In this document: positions 8,901 to 17,326 of the stretch, one piece after another
Position numbering within the stretch: position 1 is the stretch's first letter
How the letters are laid out: each line of letters starts with the position of its first letter
NCBI RefSeq assembly: GCF_014174405.1
Contig: NZ_JACEGA010000001.1
Span: 1,951,001 to 2,015,000 of the forward strand
Reading direction: 5' to 3'
Source of the DNA: Variimorphobacter saccharofermentans
GTDB taxonomy: Bacteria > Bacillota > Clostridia > Lachnospirales > Lachnospiraceae
Length of the DNA: 64,000 nucleotides
Made by a program: the position numbers and the translations under genes
Notes under the pieces: generated by a model
Seen by the model: the letters and a program-made list of their open reading frames with translations, nothing else
Database searches by the model: none
Told to the model about the DNA's origin: nothing

Positions 8901-9142
8901 TTCATTATGATCCATGGTGGAATCCGGCTGTGGAGGATCAGGCAACGGACAGAGCCTATCGGATCGGTCAGCAGAATAAGGTACATGTTATGAAGCTGAT
9001 TACAAAGGGCACAATCGAAGAAAAGATTTTTAAGCTACAGCGTAAGAAGAAGGAATTATCTGATTCAATCATCAGTTCAAAGGAGGTATTTATCAATACC
9101 TTATCAAGAGAAGAATTGGAAGAGTTGTTTTCTCCGATGTAG
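5930..9142 (+). CDS. SWIM zinc-finger SNF2/Rad54-family helicase
   Basis: A 1070-residue ATP-driven DNA translocase of the bacterial SNF2 type. A SWIM zinc motif (CNC at 69-71, CKH at about 81-83) lies near the N-terminus. A long SNF2-associated middle region follows, then the helicase core: motif I DDMGLGKT near 633, DEAQ box near 731, LTGTPIENS, and the second lobe with SLKAGGTGLNLT and the arginine-finger motif DQATDRAYRIGQ near 1007. The family is widespread in Firmicutes; suggested roles are DNA remodelling or repair and, in some lineages, phage defence, none proven here. It is preceded by its own promoter and not clearly part of an operon. Confidence 0.92.
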   Translation: MIQISRTGIRNLASNDTIYARGLQYYKDNRIVNATYSNANKQYRMVVKGNYNYSVTIDEQEDGSFDYNCNCPSRLKDQGACKHVVAALLFVLKYQERTLLSESKSPEERKAIAILDYFVSQEDTVLVGETFNLELVITIPSILKGEHARAIASLRGGSNRKYKIQTIKKFLSDIYHHENFAIGKEFKYIHGESTFDSTSLKLMDYLLGIYEIQEVIDGTHFSKIFSKSQMFITKNMLIKLLDILDGNPFTLELYGKVYNNVVFVRGNPSIAYQLTIEDDSISVDYQGKEAVLPITETGELLYTDGKVYYPDKKFIRNYKPFYNSFGKDREPLVFRGDSKNRFLEYVLPKISETMVLDVPEELKSRYISCDMEAKLYFDKYKSGIKAELKYKYGDYEFNSFGNASSGSFIIVRQREKEDAIITDLLKMGFVPYKNFYLMKDEDKIYDFLSGKVMELESKANLFYSEDFRRLGIRAPGGFKAGARINSEFNMLELDLSFDEVPREELKELLHSYQIKKKYYRLKNGSFIDLEDKTIGELSRILSSLNINNKNIKEDTILLEKQNALYLNKVFTDKEFEFERDRDFMALTDKILNPNKTDYKIPDGIQANLRPYQLTGFKWLKTLAGNELGGILADDMGLGKTLQSIVYIASEVNENKNTHHLIVCPTSLIYNWQDEIENFAPFLKTLVVSGNPAERQAAIENYEKYDVLITSYPLIRRDVAFYEKINFHTVFIDEAQFIKNDSSLNAKSVKRLRAKHRFALTGTPIENSLSELWSIFDFIMPDYLNSHSHFVEVYEKPILKEDKEALNDLHQHIEPFILRRMKKDVLTELPDKYETKMLTELSEGQKLVYLSFLENIRNELSSEIEEKGVEKSRIKILAALTRLRQICCHPSTFLDNYQGGSGKLELLMELIPEAIANDHRILVFSQFTSMLRIIENELKDLEIPYFYLEGSTPTEERNDFVKRFNAGDGKVFLISLKAGGTGLNLTGADTVIHYDPWWNPAVEDQATDRAYRIGQQNKVHVMKLITKGTIEEKIFKLQRKKKELSDSIISSKEVFINTLSREELEELFSPM

Positions 9143-9187
9143 CTTATGATATCGTCTAGGAAATTTCTACGAATATGGAGGAAATTT

Positions 9188-9688
9188 ATGAGCGCACTGA
9201 TGGTTTATTACTCCCTGGAAGGTAACACAGATTATATTGCGAAGGAAATCGCTTCAAGATGTGGAGCAGATTTGGTTCGCCTGATACCGAAAAAAGGCTA
9301 TGCAACCGGTAAAGCAAGTAAATATGTATGGAATGGCTTCTGTATCACTTTTCATATGAAACCAAAACTGGTTAATGAGAAGATACCGGTTGATAGATAC
9401 GATACAATTATTATAGGAACACCGGTATGGTCCAGCGATTGTGCACCGCCCCTTTTGACATTTTCCTCAGAGTATCAGATTAAGAATAAAAATATTTACT
9501 TTGTGATATGTCATGCTGGAGGTGGCGGAACGAAAACAATGCTTAAAATGGAGCGATACTTGGATGGCAATATAATCAAAGGAAAAGTTGAGTTCCGTGA
9601 TCCGTTAAAAGGAATGGATAAGGAAGTAGAGCAGAAGCTTAAGGAATTCTGTAAAGCGATTACTGAACAGAAAACATATAATATGTAA
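9188..9688 (+). CDS. Flavodoxin-like protein
   Basis: A 166-residue protein with the flavodoxin fold signature: MVYYSLEGNTDYIAKEIA is a short FMN phosphate loop (S-x-E-G-N-T) after the first beta strand. The later GTPVWSSDCAPPLLTF resembles the second FMN-binding loop of the flavodoxin_4/NAD(P)H-oxidoreductase-like group. It probably carries FMN and passes electrons, partner unknown. The ATG at 9188 is chosen over the one at 9146 because GGAGG lies 7 bases before it and the extra 14 residues do not fit the fold. A terminator shared with bioY follows. Confidence 0.82.
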   Translation: MSALMVYYSLEGNTDYIAKEIASRCGADLVRLIPKKGYATGKASKYVWNGFCITFHMKPKLVNEKIPVDRYDTIIIGTPVWSSDCAPPLLTFSSEYQIKNKNIYFVICHAGGGGTKTMLKMERYLDGNIIKGKVEFRDPLKGMDKEVEQKLKEFCKAITEQKTYNM

Positions 9689-9744
9689 TCATCTGAGGAT
9701 GTCAATATCCTTTCATTGATACAAGATTATAAGATAATAAGAAG

Positions 9745-9810
9745 AAAAAACACGCTCACGATACCAAAAGCTGCTTTCAGTAGCGAAGGTATCTTATAGA
9801 GCGTGTTTTT
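9745..9810. terminator. Bidirectional terminator between flavodoxin and bioY
   Basis: AAAAACACGCTC pairs with GAGCGTGTTTTT, with an inner GATACC/GGTATC stem. It has T-runs on both strands, fitting the two convergent genes. Confidence 0.85.
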
Positions 9811-9824
9811 GGCTTATGGTTTTA

Positions 9825-10430
9825 TTAATTGCTCAGAATGTTATTTCGACTTAAGGCCTTTCGAATTACAGTACTGATCGAAATGGCTAGGATGATCTTT
9901 AATAAATCAAACAGGACAAAGGGTACCACACAAAGGGTTAACGCTGTGATAAAATCATTTCCTGAAACTATTGTAAACCATATAGTTCCAATTATATAGC
10001 AAAGAAGGAGAGAAAGAAGCATACCAGCGATTAATCCTAACAATTTGTTCTTTTTGATGTATTTATAAAGCATTGCTGTAACAAATGCCATGAGGGGGTA
10101 TGCCATCAAATAGCCTCCAGTATAACCGGTCAGGACCTGAAATCCTCCCTTTAATCCAGCAAATACAGGGACACCGAATGCTCCCAGTAATATATATGCC
10201 AGCACAGATAATAAAGCATAACGAGGTTGGAGAAGGGCACCGGTTAAAAAGATGGATAATAAGGATAATGTAAATGGAATGGGTTGAATAGGTATTGCAA
10301 TCTGGGACATAATGCAGATAACTGCTGTAAACAATCCAGTAAGTACTAAGTCCACGGTATTAATTTTATTAGTAGTTCCTTGCTTTACATCATTCATGGT
10401 TTTCTGTAACCGGACCTGCTGGCCCGGCAT
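9825..10430 (-). CDS. bioY: Biotin transporter substrate-binding protein BioY
   Basis: A membrane protein of 201 residues with about six hydrophobic segments; the S component that captures biotin and feeds it to an ECF-type or stand-alone transporter. Family marks are the early IPIQPIPFTLSL segment and the GGFQVLTGYTGGYLMAYPL motif. No ATPase or T component is nearby, so it would use a shared ECF module. It lies downstream of birA on the same strand with a 113-bp gap. The start at 10430 has AAAGGA immediately against the ATG; an in-frame ATG at about 10397 is possible. Confidence 0.93.
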   Translation of the reverse strand: MPGQQVRLQKTMNDVKQGTTNKINTVDLVLTGLFTAVICIMSQIAIPIQPIPFTLSLLSIFLTGALLQPRYALLSVLAYILLGAFGVPVFAGLKGGFQVLTGYTGGYLMAYPLMAFVTAMLYKYIKKNKLLGLIAGMLLSLLLCYIIGTIWFTIVSGNDFITALTLCVVPFVLFDLLKIILAISISTVIRKALSRNNILSN

Positions 10431-10543
10431 TCCTTTCTTTCTATGATATTATGAAATATATTACAGTTGCAGATCAGATGGAGACGGTTGCTCTATGGTA
10501 AGTTATTATGTCTGAATATTTATTATGCAACAAACCGTGGCGG

Positions 10544-11518
10544 CTACCTCTGACGTACGCTTACTTCTCCGGAGATTAGGGCTTCCTTCGAATGATCTTC
10601 GTACTCCACAACCAGTCTTGCCTGATCATCAATGGCAATGGCTTTCGCAAAGGTCTGCTCCTTTCCCTTAAGAACGATAATATCCTTACCGATTAGGAAG
10701 GAACGGCTACGATAATCCTCCAGATAAGATTTGTCGGTTAAGTTATTCATGCAGTCGGCCATATTATTAAGTACTTCAGCTACCAGCATGGACGTAATAG
10801 GCGCATCCTTTGGCTTTTCTGAGAATACAGAGCCTGCAATCGATTGAATATCCTGGGGGAAATCATTTGTCTCAATATTGATGCCAACGCCTACAACAGC
10901 GTACTCCAAACCACCATTTTCAAAATTCAGGGAAGCTTCCGTTAAGATACCACATACTTTTTTTCCATGGATGTAGATATCATTTACCCATTTTATTTCT
11001 GCCTTTACCTTCGCAATCCTTTCCATTGCTTTTGCAACAGCTACGGCAGTGGAAGTGGTTATCAATAAGGAATCCTCCAAACTCAATTCCGGTCTTAGGA
11101 TGATAGAAAAGTAGATACCGGTATCATGGGGAGAGTAGAAGGTTCTGCCCATACGACCTCGTCCTTCTGTCTGTTCTCTTGCGATAATCACCGTACCAGC
11201 TTTTGCTCCCTTCGCAGCCATTTCCTTTGCAACCGTATTGGTTGAAGTTACTGTTTGTCTTACATCCAGAGAGAATAAGGCTGCTTTTTCCGATAGATAT
11301 GGTACTATGCTTTCTACAGAAATAATATCATTATTGGGCAATAGGGAATAGCCTTTATTGGTTACGGCTTCAATTCGATATCCATCCTTTTGCAGAGCTT
11401 TCACTGCTTTCCATATGGAGCTACGAGTTACAAAAAGCTTTTCTGCCAGTTTGGCACCATTGACGGAGCTTCCGCGATTTTCTTCCAGTATTTTAAGTAC
11501 CTGTTGTTTTAATTCCAT
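10544..11518 (-). CDS. birA: Bifunctional biotin ligase and biotin operon repressor BirA
   Basis: A class II biotin protein ligase of 324 residues. An N-terminal winged helix-turn-helix (residues 1-60, with SSIWKAVKALQKDGY) binds DNA. The catalytic domain carries the biotinyl-AMP loop GRGRMGR (119-125) and the IKWVNDIYIHGKKVCGIL motif. It loads biotin on carboxylases and, as biotinyl-5'-AMP complex, represses biotin genes. The neighbouring bioY and a probable operator over its own promoter suggest biotin-responsive control of both genes. Confidence 0.95.
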   Translation of the reverse strand: MELKQQVLKILEENRGSSVNGAKLAEKLFVTRSSIWKAVKALQKDGYRIEAVTNKGYSLLPNNDIISVESIVPYLSEKAALFSLDVRQTVTSTNTVAKEMAAKGAKAGTVIIAREQTEGRGRMGRTFYSPHDTGIYFSIILRPELSLEDSLLITTSTAVAVAKAMERIAKVKAEIKWVNDIYIHGKKVCGILTEASLNFENGGLEYAVVGVGINIETNDFPQDIQSIAGSVFSEKPKDAPITSMLVAEVLNNMADCMNNLTDKSYLEDYRSRSFLIGKDIIVLKGKEQTFAKAIAIDDQARLVVEYEDHSKEALISGEVSVRQR

Positions 11519-11578
11519 AGTAATTCATCCTGTTCTTAATGATCATTAATTTGTGGGATTTGAATTCTTACGTTTCCA

Positions 11579-11606
11579 ATTCTAACATAGAACTCTGTAT
11601 TGTCAA
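11579..11606 (-). promoter_or_regulatory. Promoter of birA
   Basis: Minus-strand TTGACA (plus 11601-11606) and TAGAAT (plus 11579-11584) are 16 bp apart, ending about 60 bases before the birA start. The -35 box lies inside the probable BirA operator. Confidence 0.7.
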
Positions 11607-11632
11607 CCCTTATGAAGCAAAGAGTCGACAAT
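11599..11632. promoter_or_regulatory. Probable BirA operator
   Basis: An imperfect inverted repeat, ATTGTCAAC (11599-11607) and GTCGACAAT (11624-11632), has a 16-bp spacer. It resembles the TTGTnAACC - spacer - GGTTnACAA operators known for BirA in Firmicutes. One half covers the -35 element of the birA promoter, which suits repression. Confidence 0.65.
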
Positions 11633-11752
11633 TATATGCAATATTCATTGTGAGATATATCAAATTACTTATCCGATTTTTATTACACAAACCTTTCATG
11701 AGTGATATGAACGGACTTAGGAGTACTTTTATCAGAATGCAATTCATAAAAA

Positions 11753-11791
11753 GAGGATATCGGAGAAGAAAACTGCTTCTCCAATATCCTC
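11753..11791 (-). terminator. Terminator of the zinc-ribbon gene
   Basis: GAGGATATCGGAGAAG pairs with CTTCTCCAATATCCTC (one mismatch). The T-run is on the minus strand, so it serves the gene at 11811-12827. Confidence 0.85.
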
Positions 11792-11810
11792 GATATATAG
11801 TCTGTATTTT

Positions 11811-12827
11811 TTATTTCTCAGGTGTATCATAGGTCTTGTTGTAGAATTCTTCAATTAACCGATCTAAATAGGCCAGGTTTTGAGAACCAAATTCATTGAT
11901 TAACATCTCCTTCACTGTATCCGTTAATTTGATATAGTTTAACTCATCGGAGATGTTCTCGTCACGAAGTGATTGTATGAAGCTTTCGTTCAGATTTTGC
12001 TCCAGCCAGGAATTAATCTCTTCTGTTAGTTTTTCCTCTGCTTCGATTTCAGCCTGAACTGATTTTGCTTTCTTTTGAGTACTTATCGCGATATAGAGGA
12101 AGAATAGGAATAAAGCTCCTAGTACCAGGTTCGGTATCCAGCCCTTAAATAAGCTTAAAATACCAACCAGATTCAATATAACAAAGATAAGACCAGCGAT
12201 ACCAAAGAAAAGGAAAACCCATACCGTACCGGCTAAATCTTTATATTGATCCGCTTTCATTACATAAGAAGAGGAACTCTGGTTATCGTCCATACCCGTA
12301 TCATCCGCTTCCGGAATCTCGGCATCATAAGCAAATTCGTCTAAGGAAGAAGCGGAAGCCTCTTCATAAGGCAGAGGAGAACTTTCAGCTACCATATCAT
12401 CTGGTACTGTATTTGTAGAATCATCCGCTTCGTTGTTGTCGTCGGAGATATCAACACCGATTTCATCATTATCCGAACCGTTATTCTCATCTGAAGAAGT
12501 AGTGGAGCTGTGTGTGAGTTTACTATTTGCCAGTCGTTCCCGTTCTACAAAATAAAAGGCCTGATATAGTTTCTTCGCTTGCTTTTCTTTCTTTGCTGGT
12601 ACGGAAATAATATAAACTTGATTTGTCTCATCATATTGTAGTTCGGTTTTTAATTCAGAATAATTAAAATACTTAACCAGCTTGTCGGCTATCATTTTAT
12701 TATCAGCCTGAAAAAAAGGGATGAAATTCGTCTCCTCCGGTAATTCTTCGACTAAATCAATCTTACAGTCGGAACAAACAGTGAAACCTTCCTGGTATTC
12801 GGTTTTGCATTTGGGACACCAAGGCAT
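11811..12827 (-). CDS. Zinc-ribbon membrane protein, function unknown
   Basis: A 338-residue protein. The N-terminus has a two-knuckle zinc ribbon (CPKC near residue 4, CSDC near 18). A DUF2007-like alpha/beta part follows (to about residue 95), then a long acidic, low-complexity linker rich in D, E and S (about 105-190). Two membrane segments follow (near 202-222 and 232-250), then a charged, coiled-coil-like C-terminal tail. It is probably membrane-anchored with the ribbon in the cytoplasm. It lies downstream of tyrS on the same strand with a 65-bp gap. No function is recognised. Confidence 0.75.
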   Translation of the reverse strand: MPWCPKCKTEYQEGFTVCSDCKIDLVEELPEETNFIPFFQADNKMIADKLVKYFNYSELKTELQYDETNQVYIISVPAKKEKQAKKLYQAFYFVERERLANSKLTHSSTTSSDENNGSDNDEIGVDISDDNNEADDSTNTVPDDMVAESSPLPYEEASASSLDEFAYDAEIPEADDTGMDDNQSSSSYVMKADQYKDLAGTVWVFLFFGIAGLIFVILNLVGILSLFKGWIPNLVLGALFLFFLYIAISTQKKAKSVQAEIEAEEKLTEEINSWLEQNLNESFIQSLRDENISDELNYIKLTDTVKEMLINEFGSQNLAYLDRLIEEFYNKTYDTPEK

Positions 12828-12892
12828 AATATCAACTCCAATCTTATTTTTTCGATATATTACTGTTGAAATGAAACTTGGTACTGCAAAAA

Positions 12893-14125
12893 TTATTCTG
12901 CCATAAAACGATGGTATGCTTTCTTTCCTTTTCTAACTAGAAGAGCACCGTCAGAATTAAAATCGTTGCTTGTAAACACTTTATCAAATTCTTCAACCTT
13001 TACATCATTTACAGTGACACCACCCTGCTGAATTGTACGTCTTGCATCGGAACGGGAGCTAGCTAATTTTGCGTCACATAATAAGGTGATTAAATCAATT
13101 CCTTCTGCAAAACGAGAAGCAGGATAAGTAGTAGTCGGAATATCGTCGGATTTCATACCGCCGCCAAATAATGCACGTGCTGCCTCTTGAGCTTTAATCG
13201 CTTCCTCTTCACCATGCACGGTTTTGGTAATTTCAAATGCAAGCACTTCTTTTGCATGATTAATTTCAGCATCCTTTAATGCACCGAGTCTTCTTACTTC
13301 ATCCATTGGAAGGAAGGTTAGGAGAGCAAGGCATTCCTCTACCTTAACATCCTCGATATTTCTCCAATACTGATAGAACTCGTAAGGGGAAGTCTTATTC
13401 GGATCCAACCATACAGCACCCTTCATGGTTTTACCCATCTTGATGCCTTCACTGGTGGTTAGAAGCTTGAAGGTAAGACCGTAAGCAGGCTTTTGCTCCT
13501 TACGACGGATAAGGTCAACACCGCCAAGAATATTGGACCATTGATCATTTCCACCCAACTGCAGGTTACAGCCATATAGCTTATTCAGCTTCCAAAAATC
13601 ATAGGACTGCATCAGCATGTAGTTAAATTCGAAGAAGGTTAAGCCTTTCTCCATACGCTGTTTATAGCATTCTGCAGTAAGCATTTTATTTACGGAGAAA
13701 TGAATCCCGATTTCTCTTAAAAATTCCACATAATTGAGATCCAACAGCCAATCTGCATTGTTGGCAATAATCGCTTTTCCATTATCAAAGTCTATAAATC
13801 TTGATAACTGTTTTCGGAAGCATTCTGCATTATGCTGAATCGTTTCAACTGTCATAAGGGTTCGCATATCGGATTTGCCGGTAGGGTCACCGATCATCGT
13901 GGTACCGCCTCCAAGAAGAGCAATTGGTTTGTGGCCTGCTCTTTGCATATGCATCATAGCCATTACAGTAAGAAAATGTCCTGCGGTCAAACTATCTGCG
14001 GTTGCATCAAAGCCTATATAAAAGGTAACGGATTCCTTTCCTAATAATTCGCGAACTTCATCCTCGTGAGTACATTGTTCTATAAACCCACGTTCCTGTA
14101 GTATGTCGTATACATTCGTAGACAT
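12893..14125 (-). CDS. tyrS: Tyrosyl-tRNA synthetase
   Basis: A class I aminoacyl-tRNA synthetase of 410 residues that charges tRNA-Tyr. Its HIGH-equivalent lies in [12 protein letters not shown] (40-51) and its KMSKS-equivalent KMGKT is near 229-233. An S4-type RNA-binding domain closes the C-terminus ([21 protein letters not shown]). The upstream leader is short (about 70 nt) and has no T-box element, unlike many Firmicutes tyrS genes, so regulation by uncharged tRNA is not evident. Confidence 0.97.
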   Translation of the reverse strand: MSTNVYDILQERGFIEQCTHEDEVRELLGKESVTFYIGFDATADSLTAGHFLTVMAMMHMQRAGHKPIALLGGGTTMIGDPTGKSDMRTLMTVETIQHNAECFRKQLSRFIDFDNGKAIIANNADWLLDLNYVEFLREIGIHFSVNKMLTAECYKQRMEKGLTFFEFNYMLMQSYDFWKLNKLYGCNLQLGGNDQWSNILGGVDLIRRKEQKPAYGLTFKLLTTSEGIKMGKTMKGAVWLDPNKTSPYEFYQYWRNIEDVKVEECLALLTFLPMDEVRRLGALKDAEINHAKEVLAFEITKTVHGEEEAIKAQEAARALFGGGMKSDDIPTTTYPASRFAEGIDLITLLCDAKLASSRSDARRTIQQGGVTVNDVKVEEFDKVFTSNDFNSDGALLVRKGKKAYHRFMAE

Positions 14126-14199
14126 GGTAATCCTCCTTAACTTGATTTGAAATACTGTTTTCTTTCGGTATTTCCATATTTTCTTTCATAACTATTGTC

Positions 14200-14228
14200 A
14201 TTATAAGCGAAAAGATTTCAATTTTCAA
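14200..14228 (-). promoter_or_regulatory. Promoter of tyrS
   Basis: Minus-strand TTGAAA (plus 14223-14228), a 17-bp spacer and TATAAT (plus 14200-14205) lie about 75 bases before the tyrS start. Confidence 0.75.
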
Positions 14229-14265
14229 TGAATTTGTTAATTTGAGTCATATCCATTACTACGAT

Positions 14266-15054
14266 TTAACTGCTGGCGCTTTTATAATTCTTTACACCAA
14301 GCTTCCAGAACCAAAGGGTGAAAGCAGTGAATAGTACTACGATCAAGCAGCCGTACGTAATACCTGCCGGAGAAAGTTTACCCGCTATGAATTCTGTGGG
14401 AAGAGTCGACATAATTCCATAAGGTAGGATAAAGTAGAATATCACCTTATAGATACCATGAAAGAGGGTGCCGGGTATCTTCATGCAAAGCTCAAGAACG
14501 GTATCACTTAATAGTCCCATATTAACCGCTGAAATGGTAAAGAATGAGATAGTTCTGGAAATCACCATCAAATCATACCACAGCAAGGTCATCAATAGGA
14601 CAAATAGGAAATAAGCAATGAATTTTCCAGGAGTAACAACGATCTTAAGATTATTAACACCATATAAAATGATTATGATGCTGGCAAATATCAAAGGGAT
14701 TGAACCGGGGTCCACGTTTTCTAAGGACAAACGAAGTAGTGGATTAACCGGTTTAGTCAGGTAATGATCCAAATCCCCGTTTTTGATCTTTACTCCTATA
14801 TCATTGGTACCAAAGAAGAAGATCACCATATTCAATGCATTGATTAGTGAAAAGGTTCCGATAAAGATAATCATTTCTCCCCGTTCCCATCCGCCTATGG
14901 TGTCTACTTGTGAATAGATAGCCTGATAAAGTAATAGCTGCATCAAAAATAGTGTACCATCCACAAAGAAAGCACCAAAGAAGGACAAACGGAATACCAT
15001 CATTTTGGATAGCTTCATTTTGATTAAAGTTAAGATAAATTTACTATTTCTCAT
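14266..15054 (-). CDS. ABC-2 type exporter permease, second subunit
   Basis: A polytopic membrane protein of 262 residues with about six hydrophobic segments, of the DUF990/ABC2_membrane_6 type. The NGDLDHYLTKPVNPLLRL stretch is typical of these permeases. It is the last gene of a three-gene operon whose members overlap by 4 bases (ATGA). With the preceding permease and ATPase it should form a heterodimeric exporter; the substrate is unknown. Confidence 0.85.
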   Translation of the reverse strand: MRNSKFILTLIKMKLSKMMVFRLSFFGAFFVDGTLFLMQLLLYQAIYSQVDTIGGWERGEMIIFIGTFSLINALNMVIFFFGTNDIGVKIKNGDLDHYLTKPVNPLLRLSLENVDPGSIPLIFASIIIILYGVNNLKIVVTPGKFIAYFLFVLLMTLLWYDLMVISRTISFFTISAVNMGLLSDTVLELCMKIPGTLFHGIYKVIFYFILPYGIMSTLPTEFIAGKLSPAGITYGCLIVVLFTAFTLWFWKLGVKNYKSASS

Positions 15055-15845
15055 ATTCCCACCCCGTCATATCTCACGCGAAGCATTTCATAAGTATATT
15101 TATTGATTAGTAAGAATAGTACAATCCATATAGGCAACACAATAAATCCTAATAGGATTTCTCCTTCATTTCTGCCAATAAAGAGCATGGAGGGTAAATA
15201 AGTCAGGTAGTAGAAGGGTAAGAATTTCATAGCCCCTACTATCTTCTCCGGTAATAAGACCAATGGAATCATAACACCTGTTACAAATAGCAGGATATTA
15301 TTCTTAATCATTAAAAACAGATAAATGTCTTCGAATTTTAAGGTCAATAGACCAAGGAAGTAATTCAGCTGTATCATAAATAATATTCCTAATAATGCTA
15401 TAAGTAGAGCAGCAGCAATATGAAATGGGTTATTTGTAATAGCAAATTTTATTTGAAATATGAAAATCCATACAATGGCTGCAATCAGGTTAAAGACCAG
15501 GTAAAATACAGAGGTACCAAAGGTCTGGGATACGAAATAGCCCTGAATATTTGCCGGAATAACCATATATTTTGAAAAGGTACCACCTCTTATTCTGAAG
15601 CTGATTTCGTTGCTGACACGATCCGACATATCCAGCTGTGACAGGAAGGAATTGATGATATAGTAGGATAGCATGGTATGGAAGGTGAAGCCTGAGACCA
15701 GCTCTCGGGTACCGAATATGTTATTCCAGATCAAATAGGCCGACACGATCTTAACAATGGTGAGAAATACATTGATTGCAATATCAAAACGCCATGCCAG
15801 CTGTAATTTAAAGAATAATTTTGATATTTCTAAATATTTTTTCAT
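15051..15845 (-). CDS. ABC-2 type exporter permease, first subunit
   Basis: A membrane protein of 264 residues with about six hydrophobic segments and an RIRGGTFSKYMVIPAN motif between the second and third, like its partner downstream. Start and stop codons overlap those of both neighbours by 4 bases, so the three proteins are probably made in fixed ratio. The substrate cannot be told from sequence. Confidence 0.85.
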   Translation of the reverse strand: MKKYLEISKLFFKLQLAWRFDIAINVFLTIVKIVSAYLIWNNIFGTRELVSGFTFHTMLSYYIINSFLSQLDMSDRVSNEISFRIRGGTFSKYMVIPANIQGYFVSQTFGTSVFYLVFNLIAAIVWIFIFQIKFAITNNPFHIAAALLIALLGILFMIQLNYFLGLLTLKFEDIYLFLMIKNNILLFVTGVMIPLVLLPEKIVGAMKFLPFYYLTYLPSMLFIGRNEGEILLGFIVLPIWIVLFLLINKYTYEMLRVRYDGVGI

Positions 15846-16828
15846 TCTAACACCTCGTTCTTATCGTTATAAATTCGCTCTACGACGTTACCGATATCTT
15901 CCTCCTCGATAGTAATATCACTTAATTCATAACGGTCCAATATATCCTTTAACAGTTTTTGTGATTGCTCCTTACGGATCAGTAAGGTGAGCTTATATGG
16001 AGTTTCCTCTAATATGGTATAATCCTGATCAAGCTTACAGGTCTCCTCATGCTCAAAGGAGATTGATATTTTTTTATGAGTCTGATATTTATGAAATAAG
16101 GTATCAGTATCACCGTCATATAGCTTAGTCCCCCCATTTATTACCACACATCGTTTACATAATGATTTTATGTCTTCCATGTAATGAGATGTTAATAAAA
16201 TAGTGGTTCCTTTTGTTTCGTTTACTTCCTTAAGAAATTTACGAATTTGCTTTTGGGCAATAGCATCCAAACCAATAGTAGGTTCATCAAGAAACAATAT
16301 CTTCGGATTATGAAGTAGAGCAACAATCAGTTCCAGCTTCATCCGTTCCCCCAGAGAGAGGGTACGTACCTGAACATTCATTAGATCGCGAACTCCGAAC
16401 AGCTCTATGAAATAATTCAGGTTATCCTGGTATTCCTTATCCGGAATATGATATAATTCCTTAAATAATAAGAATGTATCTGCTGCAGAGAGTTCAAAGA
16501 ATAATTGACTTTTCTGGCCCATAACAACAGCGTATTGTTTTTTAAATGCGTTCTCCAGTTTATTAGGATAATATCCTGCCACAGAGATTTCACCAGAGGT
16601 AGGAGCCACGATACCTGTCAGCATCTTAACCAAGGTGGTCTTACCAGCACCGTTTGGCCCAATGAGTCCGATGAATTCCCCCTCATGAACAGTAAAATCA
16701 AACTCATTTACAGCAATTTTCGTGATATATTCCCGTTTAAACAGGGATTTTACACTGCCTTTTAATCCTGCGTCCTTCTGAAAACGTCGATAGGTTTTTG
16801 TTAAATTCTTAGTTTCAATCACGTTCAT
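15842..16828 (-). CDS. ABC exporter ATPase
   Basis: A 328-residue ATP-binding subunit that powers the two permeases encoded downstream. The Walker A motif GPNGAGKTT lies at 57-65, the signature is LSLGERMKLE, Walker B is ILFLDEPTIGLD and the switch His follows in TSHYMEDI. The C-terminal ~100 residues resemble the extra domain of the NatA/DrrA-like subfamily. The gene follows a ~380-nt structured leader with its own promoter at 17211-17239. Confidence 0.92.
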   Translation of the reverse strand: MNVIETKNLTKTYRRFQKDAGLKGSVKSLFKREYITKIAVNEFDFTVHEGEFIGLIGPNGAGKTTLVKMLTGIVAPTSGEISVAGYYPNKLENAFKKQYAVVMGQKSQLFFELSAADTFLLFKELYHIPDKEYQDNLNYFIELFGVRDLMNVQVRTLSLGERMKLELIVALLHNPKILFLDEPTIGLDAIAQKQIRKFLKEVNETKGTTILLTSHYMEDIKSLCKRCVVINGGTKLYDGDTDTLFHKYQTHKKISISFEHEETCKLDQDYTILEETPYKLTLLIRKEQSQKLLKDILDRYELSDITIEEEDIGNVVERIYNDKNEVLE

Positions 16829-17204
16829 TTGTTACATTCCCTTTCCTTTTGATTAATGTCTTTGTTCATGCGTTCCTTAAGTATAGAAAGGCTTAAGAGC
16901 AGAATCAAAAAAGCCGCGAACAACGTCTACCTTAGTTTATCGATGGGATAAACAGATAGAAAGCTCCCGAGGACAGAATCATTCCAAATGTGATTGGTTC
17001 AGAATGGGGGTTATGCAATCTGTAGGATAGACGTTGTTATTCGTAATAAAACATACGAATAATAGGCATACGAAAAACAGGGTTCGAACCCTGAAGCTCT
17101 AAGCCTTAACAACTATGAAGTTGCTTCCATCTAATTTACAGACACAAGTAGCAAAAAAACCCGCCTTTCTTTTTCTAATTTATTAATGTTACCATCTGTA
17201 ATAC
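16829..17204 (-). promoter_or_regulatory. Long structured leader of the ABC exporter operon
   Basis: Minus-strand transcription from the promoter at 17211-17239 would give a ~375-nt leader before the ATPase gene. It holds two terminator-like structures. The first is the palindrome at 17078-17093 followed by five T. The second is a large branched element closed by an 11-bp stem (16919-16929 with 17028-17038), enclosing a 7-bp hairpin at 16935-16953 and another near 16980-17006, with six T just after it (plus A-run 16907-16912). A last CTTAAG hairpin precedes the ribosome binding site. This looks like an attenuator or riboswitch-type leader, or a separate small RNA; no known class was recognised. 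Confidence 0.55.
17078..17093 (-). terminator. Terminator-like hairpin in the ABC leader
   Basis: A perfect 16-bp palindrome, CAGGGTTCGAACCCTG, is followed on the minus strand by TTTTT. It lies about 110 nt into the leader, where it could stop early transcription. Confidence 0.6.
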
Positions 17205-17210
17205 ATCATC

Positions 17211-17239
17211 ATTATATTTCCATTTTATGATAATGTCAA
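17211..17239 (-). promoter_or_regulatory. Strong promoter of the ABC exporter leader
   Basis: Minus-strand TTGACA (plus 17234-17239), 17 bp, TATAAT (plus 17211-17216): a perfect consensus. It points toward the ABC exporter operon. Confidence 0.85.
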
Positions 17240-17326
17240 ACATTTATTATATCAGTAATAATGTATACAATGCTTTAATATAATGAATCAAGAAAACAAG
17301 CTTTGCCTGGCATAAGGAGGTACTCG

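Noticed and set aside
11539..11832. A 97-codon plus-strand frame in the birA upstream region
   Set aside because: It overlaps the birA promoter and operator and the terminator of the zinc-ribbon gene, has no ribosome site and gives no protein-like sequence.
13890..13920. A T-box sequence, because of GGTACCGCC in the tyrS region
   Set aside because: It lies inside the tyrS coding sequence on the opposite strand and has no antiterminator or specifier context; the tyrS leader itself is too short.
17073..17100. A tRNA T-arm, because of GGGTTCGAACCC
   Set aside because: The 16-bp sequence is a full palindrome followed by T5, the T-arm stem/loop sizes do not fit, and no anticodon or D-arm or acceptor stem can be made around it.
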